DNA from: CAWJAP01 sp963834365
GTDB taxonomy: Bacteria > Acidobacteriota > Vicinamibacteria > Vicinamibacterales > Vicinamibacteraceae
Length of the DNA stretch: 64,000 bases
Assembly (NCBI GenBank): GCA_963834365.1
Contig: CAWIBS010000035.1
Span: 372,001 to 436,000 of the forward strand
Direction: 5' to 3'
Positions 11,064 through 21,223 of the stretch are shown here, piece by piece. Each line of letters begins with the position of its first letter. The first letter of the stretch is position 1. Position numbers and translations under genes: made by a program. The notes beneath the pieces are model-generated. The model was not told the origin of the DNA. It saw only the letters and a program-made list of their open reading frames with translations, and ran no database searches.

Positions 11064-14000
11064 TCAGCGAGCGGCTTCGGCAGCGCCGTCAGCGGGCGCT
11101 TCGACCGCGGGGACATGGCCATGGCCGTGCGCAGGTCGGGTGCCGGTGACCTTCGCCCCGATCCAGTCCCGCCACTCGGTCAGGATCTCGTAGAAGGTCG
11201 GAATCACGAGCAGCGTCAGCACGGTGGAGGTGATGACGCCGCCGATGATCGCCTCGCCCATCGGCCGCCGGAAGTCCGCGCCCTCGCCGGCGCCGATGGC
11301 AATCGGGATCATGCCGGCGATGAGCGCGAAGGTCGTCATCAGGATCGGGCGCAGACGAACCCGTCCGGCCTCGATGATGGCCTGGCGCCGGGACATCCCC
11401 TGCTCCTCCGACCACTTCGCGAAGTCCACCAGCAGGATCGCGTTCTTCGCCACGATGCCCATCAGCAGGATGACGCCAATCATGCTCATGATGTTGATCG
11501 TCGAGCCGGTGATGAGCAGCGCCAGCATGACGCCGATGAGCGAGAGCGGCAGGGACAGCATGATCGCGAACGGCTCGAGGAACGAACCGAACTGGACGAC
11601 GAGCACGAAGTACATGAGCAGGACCGCGAGCCCGAGCGCGCCGAAGATCTGCCCGAACACTTCGGCCTGGTCCTCGCTCTCCCCGCCCGTTTCGATCCGG
11701 TAGCCCGCTGGCAGCTTCACGCTCGAGTCGAGCCGGGCGGTGATGTCGCCGAGGACCTCGTTGAGCGAGCGGGACTCCGTATTGGCCTGAATCGAGATCA
11801 CACGCTCGCGATCGAGGTGGTCGATGCGCGCCGGCCCGAGACCGCTCGAGATGCGTGCCACCTGACCGAGCGGCACGGCCACACCTCGCCCCTCGGCCCC
11901 CTGGACGAAGAGCGGCAACGACGCGAGATCGCGCACGTTCTTCCGCGCCTCCGGCTTGAGACGCACGTAGACGTCACGCGTCTCACCCGACGGATCGATC
12001 CAGTCGCCGGAATCGAGCCCGGCGAAGGCGACGCGCAGCGCCTGCGCCACCTGCCCCACCGTGACGCCGACGCTCCCCGCGAGCCCGCGATCGAGCGAGA
12101 CTTCGATCTCCGGCTTCTGTCCCCGGGTGGAGAGGCCGACGTCCACGGCACCGGGCACCTTCTCGACCTCGGCCCGCACGAGTTGCGCGAGGCGATTCAG
12201 CTCGCGGCTGTCGGGTCCCTGCAACTGGAGCTGGATCTGCTTCTGGTTCTCGAAATTCCCGCTCCCGATGCTGGCCGAGACGCCGCCGAGCCTCACGAGC
12301 TTGGTGCGGAGATCGGCTTCGATCTCCGGCTGCATCCGGCTGCGCGTCGGACTTGGGCGGCAGCTTCACGTAGACGATCGCCTCGTCCACCGAGCCGGTG
12401 CGGCCGCCAATCGTCGTGTAGGTGTAGGACACGTCCGGCAGCGCGCGCGCCAGGCGTGCCGCCTCCTCCGACTTGAGTTTGGTGTACTCGAGATTCGACC
12501 CTGGTGGCGTCTCGATGTTGATGAGGAACTCGGAGTCGTCGGAATCCGGGAAGAACGCGCCGCCGACCAGGCCCATCATCGGCAGGGCGAGCGCCCCGGC
12601 GAACGACAGCACGGCGAGGCCGGTCATCGCGAAGCGGTGATCGAGCGCCCACCCGATGACCTTCTTGTATCGCTCGGCCTGCCGGTCGAACCAGAGGTTG
12701 AAATGGTGCAGTCCGCGCGAGATGAACGAGCGCTGCTCGATCGGCACATCGGGGTCGGGCCAGTAGGCCGACAGCATCGGGTCGAGCGAGAAGGACACGA
12801 ACAGCGACACGAGCACGGAAATGGCGATCGTCAGCGCGAACGGCTTGAACCACTGTCCCGCCAGGTCCCCCATGAACGCAATCGGGACGAAGACGACGAC
12901 GATGGAGAAGGTGGTCGCGGCGACCGCCAGTCCGATCTCGGCCGTTCCCTCGCGCGACGCCGTGTAATGGTCCTTCCCCATCTCGACGTGGCGGACGATG
13001 TTCTCCCGGACGACGATGGCATCGTCGATGAGGATGCCGATGGCCAGCGAGAGGCCCAGCAACGACATCGTGTTCAGCGTGAACCCGTAGGCCCAGACGG
13101 CGACGAACGACGCCAGCACCGACACCGGCAGCGCCAGGCCGGTGATGACGGTCGAGCGCCAGGAATTGAGGAAGAGGAACACGACCAGCACCGTCAGCGC
13201 CGCGCCTTCGACCAGCGCGCTCTGGACGTCGGCGACCGAGTTGGCGACGCGCGGGCCGGCGTCGCGCGCGACCAGCAGCTCGACACCGGGCGGCAGCGTC
13301 TTGCGCACCTCGTCCACCCGGACGCGCACGCGGTCGCTGACCTCGGTGGTGCTGTAGCCGTCGGCCTTGATGATGTCGAGTCCGACCGCGTCCCGGCCGT
13401 TGAACACCGCGGCCGTCCGCGGCTCTTCCGTGCCGTCTTTCGCGACCGCCACGTCGGACAGGCGGATCAGCCGTCCGCCGCGCTGCGCGACGACGAGGCG
13501 CATGAAGTCGGCTGCCGTGTCGAGGCGCCCCTTCAGGCGGATCGTGCGCTCCTCGAGCGCGTTGTTCAGCCGTCCGACCGGCGCCGCCAGGTTCTGCGTC
13601 TGCACGGCCTGCACGACTTCGCCGACACTGACGCCCGTCGCCTGCAACGCCTGCGGGTCGAGCTCGATGGTCATTTCGCGCTCGATGCCGCCGACGACAT
13701 TGACCTCGGCCACGCCGGTGACGCCGCGGAGCTGCCGCGTAATCCCCGGATCGACGATGCGCGTGAGCTCGGGCCCGGTCAGCGTCTTCGACGCCAGCGT
13801 GAGCTGCACGATCGGGAAGTCGTTGGGATCGAACCGCGTCAGGATCGGCTCTTCCATCTCGAGCGGCAGATCGTTGCGGATCTGCGAGATCGCGTCCCGG
13901 ATGTCCTGCGTCGCTTCCTGGAGGTCCTTGGCGAATACGAACTCGACCGTGATCACGCCGTAGCTGTCGAGCGAGTTCGACTGGACCTTCTTGACGCCGC

Positions 14001-14223
14001 TGATCCCCGAGATCTGCTCTTCGATCGGATCGACGACCTCGCGCTCGACCGTGTCAGGCGACGCACCCGGATAGGGAATCGACACCGCCACGATCGGCGG
14101 CGACACGTCGGGGAACTCGTCGGTGTCGAGCATCAGCAGCGCGAAGATGCCGAAGACCGAGAGCGCCACCATCGCGACGATGGTGATGATGGGGCGGCGG
14201 ATGGCGAAATCGGAGATGAGCAT
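11064..14223 (-). CDS. RND efflux pump inner-membrane permease (HAE1/AcrB type, one frame break)
   Basis: Proton-driven exporter that forms a trimer in the inner membrane and passes drugs or hydrophobic compounds to the adaptor and outer-membrane channel encoded upstream. The start is MLISDFAIRRPIITIVAM at 14223; TM1 is followed by a periplasmic porter domain, and TM4 LSLAIGILIDDAIVVREN carries the paired aspartates of the proton relay. The frame breaks near 12345 (KLPPKSDAQ | MQPEIEADL); the remaining ~420 residues include MSMIGVILLMGIVAKNAILL. The total of about 1050 residues matches the family. It is the last gene of the tetR-tolC-MFP-RND operon. Confidence 0.95.
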
Positions 14224-14257
14224 GGAGGTGGATCCTCGAACTCGATCGAGTGACCGA

Positions 14258-14338
14258 GTAGGCCGGGGCTTCAGCCCCGGCGAGCCCTGGAAAATGACAC
14301 CTGTCACTCGTCGGCGTCCGGAGCTGAAGCTCCGGCCG
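14258..14338. repeat. Two TTCA/TGAA-loop hairpins between MFP and RND genes
   Basis: GTAGG at 14258-14262 leads into stem GCCGGGGC (14262-14269), loop TTCA, and GCCCCGGC. A second hairpin at 14318-14335 has stem CCGGAGC/GCTCCGG and loop TGAA, then CCGTACC. Here the GTAG-type ends face outwards, unlike the other pairs. Confidence 0.7.
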
Positions 14339-14349
14339 TACCGCGACGT

Positions 14350-15486
14350 CTATTCGTCGGTCTTCTCGCCGTTCTTGATCGTCACCGGGGTGCCCGGCGT
14401 CATGCCCTGGGCGGCGCCGAGCAGCAGCACGTCGCCCTTCGCGACGCCGGCACTGATCTCCACGCGCTCGGTCTGGTCGTCGCGCAGGCCCAGCGTGACG
14501 TCCACCCGCTCGGCCTTGCGGTCGCGCACCCGCATCACCCACGGCTTGGCGCTGTTCTCGTTGACGGCGGTGAGCGGGACCACGAGGCCACGCCGGGCTT
14601 CGCGCGTCACCCGGCCCTCCGCGAACAGGCCGGCGACCAGGCGCCCGGTCTTGTTGGGAATGGTCACGAAGATGGGCACCTGCCGGGTCACCGGATCGGC
14701 CGCCGGGCTCACGCGCTCGATGCGGCCCTCGAAGCGCTGATCGGGATACCCGCGCACCTCGAAGGACACCGGCGCGCCGATGCGGACGGCCCCGATCTGA
14801 TCCGAGGGCACCGCCGCTTCGAGGCGCATGCTCGACGGCTCGATGATCGTGTAGAGCTCGGTCCCGGGGCTGACCACGTCGCCGGCGTCCACGTGCTTCC
14901 GCGAGACGATGCCGCTCATCGGCGACCGCACCACCAGGTCGTCGAGGGCCTTGCGCGCGGACGCGACCCGCGCCCGCGCATCGTCCGCGGCCGGCCTTCG
15001 CCTGCACCGCCGCGTTGTGCGCGACCTCGAGATCGCGCTCGGCCAGGGCGCCGCCCTTCACCAGGTTCTCGATGCGCATCTCCTCTTTCTCGGCCCACTG
15101 GCCGGTCTGCTCGGTCGAACGGAGCATGCGACTGCGCGGAGTCCAGCGCCTCCTGGAGCGTGCGACCCTCGATCCGCGCCAGCAGGGTGCCCGCCCGGAC
15201 CGCCTGCCCCTCCTGGGGCACGACCTGCAGGAGCGAGCCGCCAATCTCGGCGCGGACGGTCGCCTCGCGTTCGGCCTTGAGCTCGCCCGACACCAGCGGG
15301 CCGACGCTGATATCGCCGGCCTCGACGATGACGATGTTCTCCTGGCCGATCTCGACGGCCGCCGGAGCGCCGCCGTCCGGTGGCGCCTCGGAGGCCGCGG
15401 TCTTGCCGCAGGCCGCCGAGATCGCCGCCGCCCCGACGATGAGGGCGAGCGCGGCCGATGTGAGCGTGTTCGATGTGCGTGACATG
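14350..15486 (-). CDS. RND efflux periplasmic adaptor (MFP), lipoprotein (frame breaks)
   Basis: Membrane-fusion protein linking the RND permease to the outer-membrane channel. The start is ATG 15486 with AAGGGGGAC upstream. The N-terminus is a lipoprotein signal (SAALALIVGAAAISAACGK, lipobox ending at Cys). Then come the first half of the biotinyl-lipoyl fold (SGELKAEREATVRAEIGG), a hairpin region broken by indels near 15120 and 15005, and the second half (VRSPMSGIVSRKHVDAGDVV), followed by beta-barrel and membrane-proximal domains (RRGLVVPLTAVNE). It ends in KTDE at 14350. About 378 residues. Its ATG lies 1 nt beyond the proposed tolC stop, so translation is probably coupled. Confidence 0.88.
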
Positions 15487-15487
15487 A

Positions 15488-17069
15488 CTAACGTCCCCCT
15501 TGAATCCCTGTTCTCGCCGCCGGAGCGGTGGCGCTCGACGCCGCGGTCGGCGTCGACGCCTGTGCGGCCACCGATGCCGGCGTCGGCGCCGGCACCGGTC
15601 CCGCCGAGCGGCAGGTCGGGCAGCAGCGCGTATCGCACGCGCGTCATCTGGAGGTCGCGCCCGGCCCGCGCGCGATTGACCTGGGCCTGTCCGAGCAACA
15701 GGCGCGAATCCGAGAGCTCGAGCTGTGTCGAGAGTCCCTCGCGATAGCGCAGCTCGGCAATCTCGTAGGCGCGCGCCGCCTGCTGCACGGTGCCGCCGCT
15801 CGCGTCCCATTCGGCGCGCGCCGCGCGCAGCTCGGCCCTGGCGCTCGCCGTATCCAGATCGGAGAGCTCCTTCGCCAGCTGCAGCCGCGCCTTCGATTCG
15901 TCGATGTCGGCCTTCGCGGCGTTCTCCTCCGCCTTGATGCGGCCGCCGGTCATGATCGGAATCGAGACCGCGGCGCCGACCGTCCAGTTCGTGCGCCAGT
16001 CGTCGAAGGTCGGCACCGTGCCGGGATACTGGACGATGCCGAACAGGGAGTTCAGCGCAGATCGCCGGCTGGCGCTGCGACTTGACGATGTCCAATCCGT
16101 GCTCGCTCGCGCGCACGTCGTTCTCCGCCTGGGTGATGGCGGTCCGCAGCCGCGGCGACAGCTCGGCCTCGGCCTCGGCGAGCCGCTGGGCGAAGCGCGC
16201 GGCCGGCGGCAGCTGGTCGTCGTCGAGGACGGCGGCGAGCTGGATCGGCGCGTCGAGCGGCAGGTCGAGCAGCTGTTTCAGGCGGAGGTACGGCACGTCG
16301 CGCGCGCGCGCGTACCCGCACGACCTGCGGCTGAATCGTGTCGCGATCGACCTGGGCGCGCAGGAGCTCGAACTCCGAGACCCGGCCGGCTTCGCGCTGC
16401 GCGCGAGCCTGCTGGAACGCGCGATCCGCCTGCGCGTACTGCTCTTCGGCGATCGCCGACGAGCCGGTCGGCGAGCGCGGACTCGTAGAACGCCTGGGCC
16501 ACGTCGAGCGCCAGCTGCGCTCGCGTCGACGCCAGGCCGATCGTCGCGTTGTCTCTCCCGAGCCGCGCCTGAGCCTCCTGGGCGGCGACGCGTCCACCGC
16601 TCCACACGAGCTGCGAGAACGACAAGCCGACGTGATAGGCGTTCGGCTGGCCGAATGGCAACTCCGAAAAGTCCGCCCCCTCATCGCCTTCGGTGTCGAA
16701 GATGCCCGAGAATTCGGACTGCAGCGTTCGATCGTATGCCGCGGATCCGCCGAGCTGCGGCATCCGCTCGCTGCGCGCCCGCGCCTGGCCGGCGATCGCC
16801 CGCGACACCCCGGCCTCGGCAATGGCAATCTGCTCGTTGCGCGCCTCGGCCAGCCCGAGCGCATCGTCCAGCGTGATGACGCGCGGCGCGACCGGCCCCG
16901 CCGGCGCGGCGGGAGCCGGCACGCCCGGCGTGGGCGGCGTCGGCGCGGGAGTTTGAGCGGCGGCCGGCGCGGTGGCCAGCCACACGATCACCAGGACCGG
17001 CAACGCCACGCGGTTGTGCCAGCGATCGATCCGATGACCAGGAGCAAGGGAGAACGACGACAACGACAT
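15488..17069 (-). CDS. TolC-family outer-membrane efflux protein (several frame breaks)
   Basis: Outer-membrane channel of the efflux system. The start is ATG 17069 with GAGGAG upstream. A signal peptide (VALPVLVIVWLATAPAAAQ) is followed by a Pro/Ala linker and the OEP repeats: ITLDDALGLAEARNEQIAIA, then YHVGLSFSQLVWSGGRVAAQ, and in the second half GAAVSIPIMTGGRIKAEENA and ARAYEIAELRYREGLSTQLELS. Breaks fall near 16470, 16310, 16065 and 15600. With the last one the reading ends at TAG 15488-15490. About 525 residues, usual for TolC proteins. The promoter region and TetR repressor lie immediately upstream. Confidence 0.85.
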
Positions 17070-17115
17070 GAAGGAAAAACTCCTCGGGTGCAGCCGCGGA
17101 TGGCCCGCCGGCCGC

Positions 17116-17700
17116 TTACTTCTTCGACGCCCGGACGCCAAGCGCGCGCAGAAACAGGCTGACGTACTGTCGGAGGCCGTCGCGCTCCGAATAGCTGTAG
17201 CGCTCGGGCATGCAGTCACGACCCATCGCGTCGGCGAACAGCGTCCCCATGAGCATCGCCGCGGCGGCGCGGGCGTTGAAGTCGGCCGTCGCCAGGCCCG
17301 ACGAACGAAGCCGCTGGAGATACGAGTGCAGGGAGTCGCCGATGAGCACGGGGTGCTGGCGCGCGACGGCATTCATCTCCGGGAACTCCTCGAATTCGCT
17401 CATGCACTTGCGAATGACGGAGCGGTGCTCGACGAGGGCCCGGTGATGACGACGGCAGAACGTGAGGAGCTCCGTTTCGGGCTCGACCGGAGTCTCCGGC
17501 AGGCCGTGATCCTGGAGCGCCCGCTCGGTCTCCCAGCCCAGCGCTTCGCGAATCAGCGCTTCTTTCGAGCCGAAGTGGCGAAAGAGGGTGACCTCGTTGA
17601 CGCCCGCCTCCTGCGCAATCCGCCGCGTCGTCGTCCCGCGGGTGCCGAACTCGCCATACAGCTTGAGTGCGGCCTGAAGGAGTTGCTCCCGAGCTTCCAC
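17116..17700 (-). CDS. TetR-family repressor of the efflux operon
   Basis: DNA-binding repressor expected to control the RND genes in response to a ligand. The N-terminal HTH is REQLLQAALKLYGEFGTRGT followed by RRIAQEAGVNEVTLFRHFGSKEAL, and the C-terminal ligand domain is all helical. I chose GTG 17700 (VEAREQLL) because the alternative ATG at 17739 lies inside the palindromic operator at 17730-17753 and would add an unrelated N-terminus; 194 residues result. tolC starts 46 bp downstream on the same strand, so repressor and pump form one autoregulated operon. Confidence 0.88.
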   Translation of the reverse strand: MEAREQLLQAALKLYGEFGTRGTTTRRIAQEAGVNEVTLFRHFGSKEALIREALGWETERALQDHGLPETPVEPETELLTFCRRHHRALVEHRSVIRKCMSEFEEFPEMNAVARQHPVLIGDSLHSYLQRLRSSGLATADFNARAAAAMLMGTLFADAMGRDCMPERYSYSERDGLRQYVSLFLRALGVRASKK

Positions 17701-17729
17701 CCAGGCACAGTATCGTGCCGTCTCAGATA

Positions 17730-17753
17730 ATGCAAGCACTTACTTGCTTGCAT
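17730..17753. promoter_or_regulatory. Probable TetR operator
   Basis: Perfect 9-bp inverted repeat, arms ATGCAAGCA (17730-17738) and TGCTTGCAT (17745-17753), around the 6-nt spacer CTTACT. It sits 30 bp upstream of the GTG start of the TetR gene and overlaps the likely promoter region. Size and symmetry fit a TetR dimer site, and it appears only here in the window. Confidence 0.65.
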
Positions 17754-17881
17754 CCCTCGTCCAGTTGGTAGGACGCGCTGCCCGGCGGAAAAGTTCCGGC
17801 CGGAAAACGCGGCCAGCGTCGCGGCTGTCTCAACAGACGAAGCGGGGTGTTTTCCCGGTCGTCGGACCGGGCTTCGGAGAA

Positions 17882-17939
17882 ACAGCCCTGAAGGGCTGTC
17901 CCATCGTTCCTGTGGTGGGACAGGGCTTCAGCCCTGTCG
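17882..17939. repeat. Head-to-head hairpin pair, GGGACAGGGC variant
   Basis: Left hairpin ACAGCCC-TGAA-GGGCTGT (17882-17899) is followed by CCCA; right hairpin ACAGGGC-TTCA-GCCCTGT (17920-17937) is preceded by TGGG. The loop is the same as in the GTAG class but the flank differs, suggesting a second subfamily. A single member with the CCCACC flank lies at 57786-57810. Confidence 0.7.
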
Positions 17940-17945
17940 TCGCGG

Positions 17946-18090
17946 AAAGGTTCGGGTCGGAAAACGCGGCGCGACGGTGTCCACAGCAGGACGCGCAGCC
18001 GCCGCAGCTCCAGAGGTACGTGCCGGCGTCGTTCGAGCCCCGGCTTTGGAGGATGTCGTGCCCGCAACTCGGGCAGGCGTCAGGCCGGCG
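17946..18090 (-). pseudogene. Zinc-ribbon protein fragment
   Basis: The minus strand encodes RPDACPSCGHDILQSRG, then GTYLWSCGGCASCCGHRRAA: two CxxC pairs about 24 residues apart, a plausible zinc ribbon. It has no convincing start, and its C-terminal side reads straight into the REP-like hairpin (TTGLKPCPT). I do not recognise the family, and it is probably a leftover of a small gene. Confidence 0.35.
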
Positions 18091-18510
18091 TCTTCGGGCC
18101 AGTCCGACCGGCGACGCCCGCCTCGGTCGCGGCGGCGGTCGGCGTTGAGAGCCCGGCGCTCCCGGGAGCAGCATCGTTCGAGGACGACCCCATATTGAGG
18201 GAATCGGCAGCGAGCCGGGCACTTGAAGACAAGCGATCCACGCGCTAAGGCGAAGCTCTTTCGTCTGACGACTCAGATCCATAGTTTCGGTAGACTGCGG
18301 CTCCGCTGAAATTGGGCGCCCGTTATCGACGCGCGGGACAGCCTGAGCCAGGATTTCAGATGTGGCGTTGACAGCCGCCGTGTTCAGCTCCTGTGGAACG
18401 GCGGACGCGAGATCGAGACGGCACGTCAATGCGCGCCGCACTCGCGGGGAATGTTCCGCCGGCGGCGCGACGACGCATTCGAAGTTCGAGACCAGTCGAG
18501 CGCCGGCGCC

Positions 18511-18806
18511 ATGAGCACACGCGTCCGCCGCATGCTGGTCGAGCATCTAGGGCAGTTGGTCGTGACGCTCGACGCAGTCGCCACCGCGCTTGCGGTCAGA
18601 CGGCTGACGCTGACCCGCCGCCTGGCTGAGGAGCGCGCGTCATCGGCCAGCTTCTCGATGCCGACGTGATTTCGCGCGGGCCTTGCTGCAGGATCGCAGC
18701 CTGAACATCGGCGATATCGCATTCTTTCTGCAGTATCCCGGAGCCTGCGGCGTTTCACAGGTCCTTCCGGCGGTGGACCGGTCGGACGCCACGCGCGCTG
18801 AGAGTC
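18511..18806 (+). pseudogene. AraC-type transcriptional regulator, C-terminal HTH remnant
   Basis: Across three frames the segment reads RRMLVEHLGQLVVTLDAVA, then RLTLTRRLAEE, LLQDRSLNIGDIAFFLQYPE and AAFHRSFRRWTGRTP. This is the double HTH of AraC regulators of the type with an arabinose-binding-like N-terminus (compare RxLAEEG, IAFLLGFSEPSAFHRAFRRWTG). The N-terminal ~220 residues are absent and at least two frame changes fall within 300 bp, so this looks like a decayed gene rather than a sequencing slip. Confidence 0.6.
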
Positions 18807-19152
18807 CTGACTGCTCTCAGCAAACCGCGCCAGATTCCGGAGCTGATCCCATCAGGCGCATCTCGATTGACTCCTCGCGCCACCGAAAGCGGAATTTGGC
18901 TCCCCCGGCCATCGCGACATCGGAGGGAGTTCGCTATTCTCGATGATGTCGAGCACAGAGAGTTGCAGGAAGCGGCTCGGCACGGTTTTTGAGAATCAGT
19001 GACGCACGGTAGCGATCCCAGATCGAGGTCAGTGTTCCTCGGCGTGATGGATCTCCTCGAAATCACGTTGCCATCCGACCGGTCTCTGAGCCGTACCGGC
19101 ACTCGTTCGTGAAGACCCACGGGGTGGCTGACTGCGTCCTAAAGTCAGCCCC

Positions 19153-19176
19153 AACGTGGACTTCTGGTCCCACGTT
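19153..19176. promoter_or_regulatory. Inverted repeat upstream of the 19244-22011 gene trio
   Basis: Perfect 7-bp arms AACGTGG (19153-19159) and CCACGTT (19170-19176) around a 10-nt spacer, 67 bp upstream of the first SD-preceded ATG of the trio. Size and spacing resemble a dimeric repressor site. A 9-codon ORF (19187-19216, MEITTQTLD) with AGGAG in front follows it. Function is inferred only. Confidence 0.3.
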
Positions 19177-19243
19177 CAGGAGAAGCATGGAGATAACAAC
19201 TCAGACGCTCGACTAGGACTGCCTGCTCGACGGGGAGGAGTGT

Positions 19244-20208
19244 ATGTCTCCCCGCGCTGCTCTTCCTGCTCTTGGCCGGATGGACACGCAGTTTGCGGCG
19301 GCAATCACCGCGACAACCTTCTGGACTTCAGTTACGGGCGCGCTGCTCGGAATCGCGATCGTGGCAGTCAGCGGTATGCCTAAGCCGTCGTTTGGGTGGC
19401 ACCCAGGCTTGCAACCATGGAAGGGGACAGGGTCGCATTCGGTGTGCGCCGCTGGTGGCCGGCGTGGACCGGATTGGCCTTTTCACTGGCGGCGGTCCCA
19501 GTTCCTGGCACCACCGCTTTGGCGCCGCTCACATATCTGGGGCAACTGGGATGGCTCGCCGGTGGCTCGGTAGCGTTCGCCATCGGGCTGGTCATGAGCG
19601 CCAATCGCAGGACTTGCAATCTGCTCAAAGCCCAGGCGCGCTCTGCCGAGCGCGAGCTGGCAGGCATCCTGCGGAATGGCACTGAGCCGACGGCGGGGCG
19701 GTTAGAGGCAGAGCTCAGTCGAGCACGAGAAGCCGTGGAGGCGCACTTGAGCGGAACGCTGGCGACTAAAGCAGACGGGACGCTGAGTTTTATGCGACCG
19801 ACGCGACGGTTTTTCAACACTCCACAAGCCAACGATGATCTGGATAAGGCAACGCTGGAGGAGTACACCGGGGCCGACGCTCTGTTCGAGCCCGCGCTCC
19901 TGACGCAGCTATTCGATGTCAGCGCTGAACTGCAACAGCTTCGAGCCGAGCTCGTGAGTCTGCGCGACAAGCGTCAGGCTGTCACCACCGAGCGGTCACA
20001 GCTGCAGCAGTCACTTGAGAACAGCAACGCACGAATGCAACAGCTTCTCCACGAACGATCACGTTTGGTCCACGACTTTTCCCGAAACGAGGAGAATCGA
20101 GTATTGCAAGACGTCGAGTATCACTCCAACACCGCTGCGGCCGCAAAGATGGGAAATCTCTTCCGGGCGGCGACGTCGGTGAAAGGAGACCACAATGTCA
20201 CCGCGTGA
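19244..20208 (+). CDS. Unrecognised membrane protein with cytoplasmic coiled coil (possible frame break)
   Basis: I do not recognise this family. ATG 19244 has a strong GGGGAGGAG SD; from it or the internal ATG at 19280 runs a hydrophobic helix (TTFWTSVTGALLGIAIVAVSG). The frame then changes between about 19400 and 19460. The second frame, which on its own starts at GTG 19396 or ATG 19417, gives two more hydrophobic helices (AWTGLAFSLAAVPVPG and LGWLAGGSVAFAIGLVMSA). After these comes a long soluble part, with heptad-rich ELQQLRAELVSLRDKRQA and QLQQSLENSNARMQQLLHER. It overlaps the next gene by 14 nt. Codon use is AT-richer than its neighbours, suggesting transfer. Confidence 0.6.
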
Positions 20209-21223
20209 CGCTGGTCTTCAGGCTGGTCGCGAGCTCGCATCAAAGCCTGAAACGCTGCAGGCCGTGTTGTCTCGGTTGGATATTGACACTCGCGCCAGAC
20301 TGAACGACGTGGTGGCGTCGATTGCGGCGAAGAGCCTCGAGCGAGAGGCCGCCGCTCACAATGTGCGTCGACTGGAGACGGAAGCTGTAGTCCTGAGAGA
20401 GCGTCGTGCAGAGCGCACGCGCGAGCGGGCACTTGAGCCGGCGATGTACTCGATCCCACGGTCCGTGTTGTTCATCATTCTCGGCATGTGCGCGATCGTT
20501 GGCGACCTGGCGTTCCTGGGAACGATCCTGGCAATGCTCGTAGGTTCGTCGGTGGTGACGGATACGGGCGACTCGATCGCCAAAGTGCTGCTGACTGATC
20601 CGCGCAACGGACTGATAGCTTTTCCAGAAGTGACGCTACTCGCGATATCCACGCTCACGTCTGGGTTCGTCGTGAAGCTGTGGTATCAACATGCAAAGGC
20701 GAGAGGTGGAAGCGCGTCGAAGGCGTGGTTCTGGATCCTCTCAGCCGGGTGTTGTTTGGTCATGACAGTTTTGGTCTTGATTTCCGCAGTGCGTCTTCAG
20801 CTTCCACTGAGCGGCGACGTCGGTGTGTATGACACGCTGCTTGGACGCTGGGCGACTGCCGTGCTCGGGCTATCTCTTCCGCTAGTAGCCGCTTTTTTCT
20901 TTGCCGACGGTATTGATGTGCTTGGTCGTCGTTATGAATTGTGGCGAACGTCAGCTGCCAGCGCTTTAGTTACTATACGTGTCAAACGCGCCCAAGCGCA
21001 GGAAATCAGCCTCGCTGCAGCGATCGAGACTCTCACATGGCAGCGCGATGCTGTGGCTTCTCCAGAGGCTATGACGGCCATCCGCTCAGCGGCGGAGAGT
21101 GAGTTTGAGTGTGGGTACCACGAAGGTATTCGGGCGTGCCTGTCAGGTAGCAAAGATGGTGCGCTATTCGACCAGCTTCGCTCGGTGACAGTGGCACGGT
21201 TGGCTCGAGGATCTGCCCAATGA
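20195..21223 (+). CDS. Unrecognised four-TM membrane protein with N-terminal coiled coil
   Basis: 342 residues in an unbroken frame, starting at ATG 20195 with AAAGGAG upstream and overlapping the previous gene by 14 nt. Residues ~1-85 are helical and charged (SLEREAAAHNVRRLETEAVV). Hydrophobic helices lie near 88-115 (VLFIILGMCAIVGDLAFLG), 143-162 (TLLAISTLTSGFVVKLW), 176-198 (WILSAGCCLVMTVLVLISAV) and 215-238 (AVLGLSLPLVAAFFFADG). The soluble C-terminal ~100 residues contain ECGYHEGIRACLSG. I find no family motif. Conserved overlaps with both neighbours suggest one complex. Confidence 0.72.
   Translation: MSPRDAGLQAGRELASKPETLQAVLSRLDIDTRARLNDVVASIAAKSLEREAAAHNVRRLETEAVVLRERRAERTRERALEPAMYSIPRSVLFIILGMCAIVGDLAFLGTILAMLVGSSVVTDTGDSIAKVLLTDPRNGLIAFPEVTLLAISTLTSGFVVKLWYQHAKARGGSASKAWFWILSAGCCLVMTVLVLISAVRLQLPLSGDVGVYDTLLGRWATAVLGLSLPLVAAFFFADGIDVLGRRYELWRTSAASALVTIRVKRAQAQEISLAAAIETLTWQRDAVASPEAMTAIRSAAESEFECGYHEGIRACLSGSKDGALFDQLRSVTVARLARGSAQ

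Larger units (their letters stand above)
17754..19243. other. Decayed intergenic region with gene remnants
   Basis: No intact gene is supported. It holds an imperfect duplication of a ~43-bp segment with a GGAAAACGCGGC core (17780-17826 and 17941-17983), a pair of hairpins, a zinc-ribbon fragment on the minus strand, an AraC-type HTH fragment on the plus strand, and a short inverted repeat near 19153. Base composition becomes AT-richer rightwards. 18810-19150 shows nothing recognisable. Confidence 0.6.

Noticed and set aside
17116..17739. TetR gene starting at ATG 17739
   Set aside because: That start lies in the middle of the palindromic operator and adds residues (LALSETARYCAW) unlike TetR N-termini; GTG 17700 fits better.
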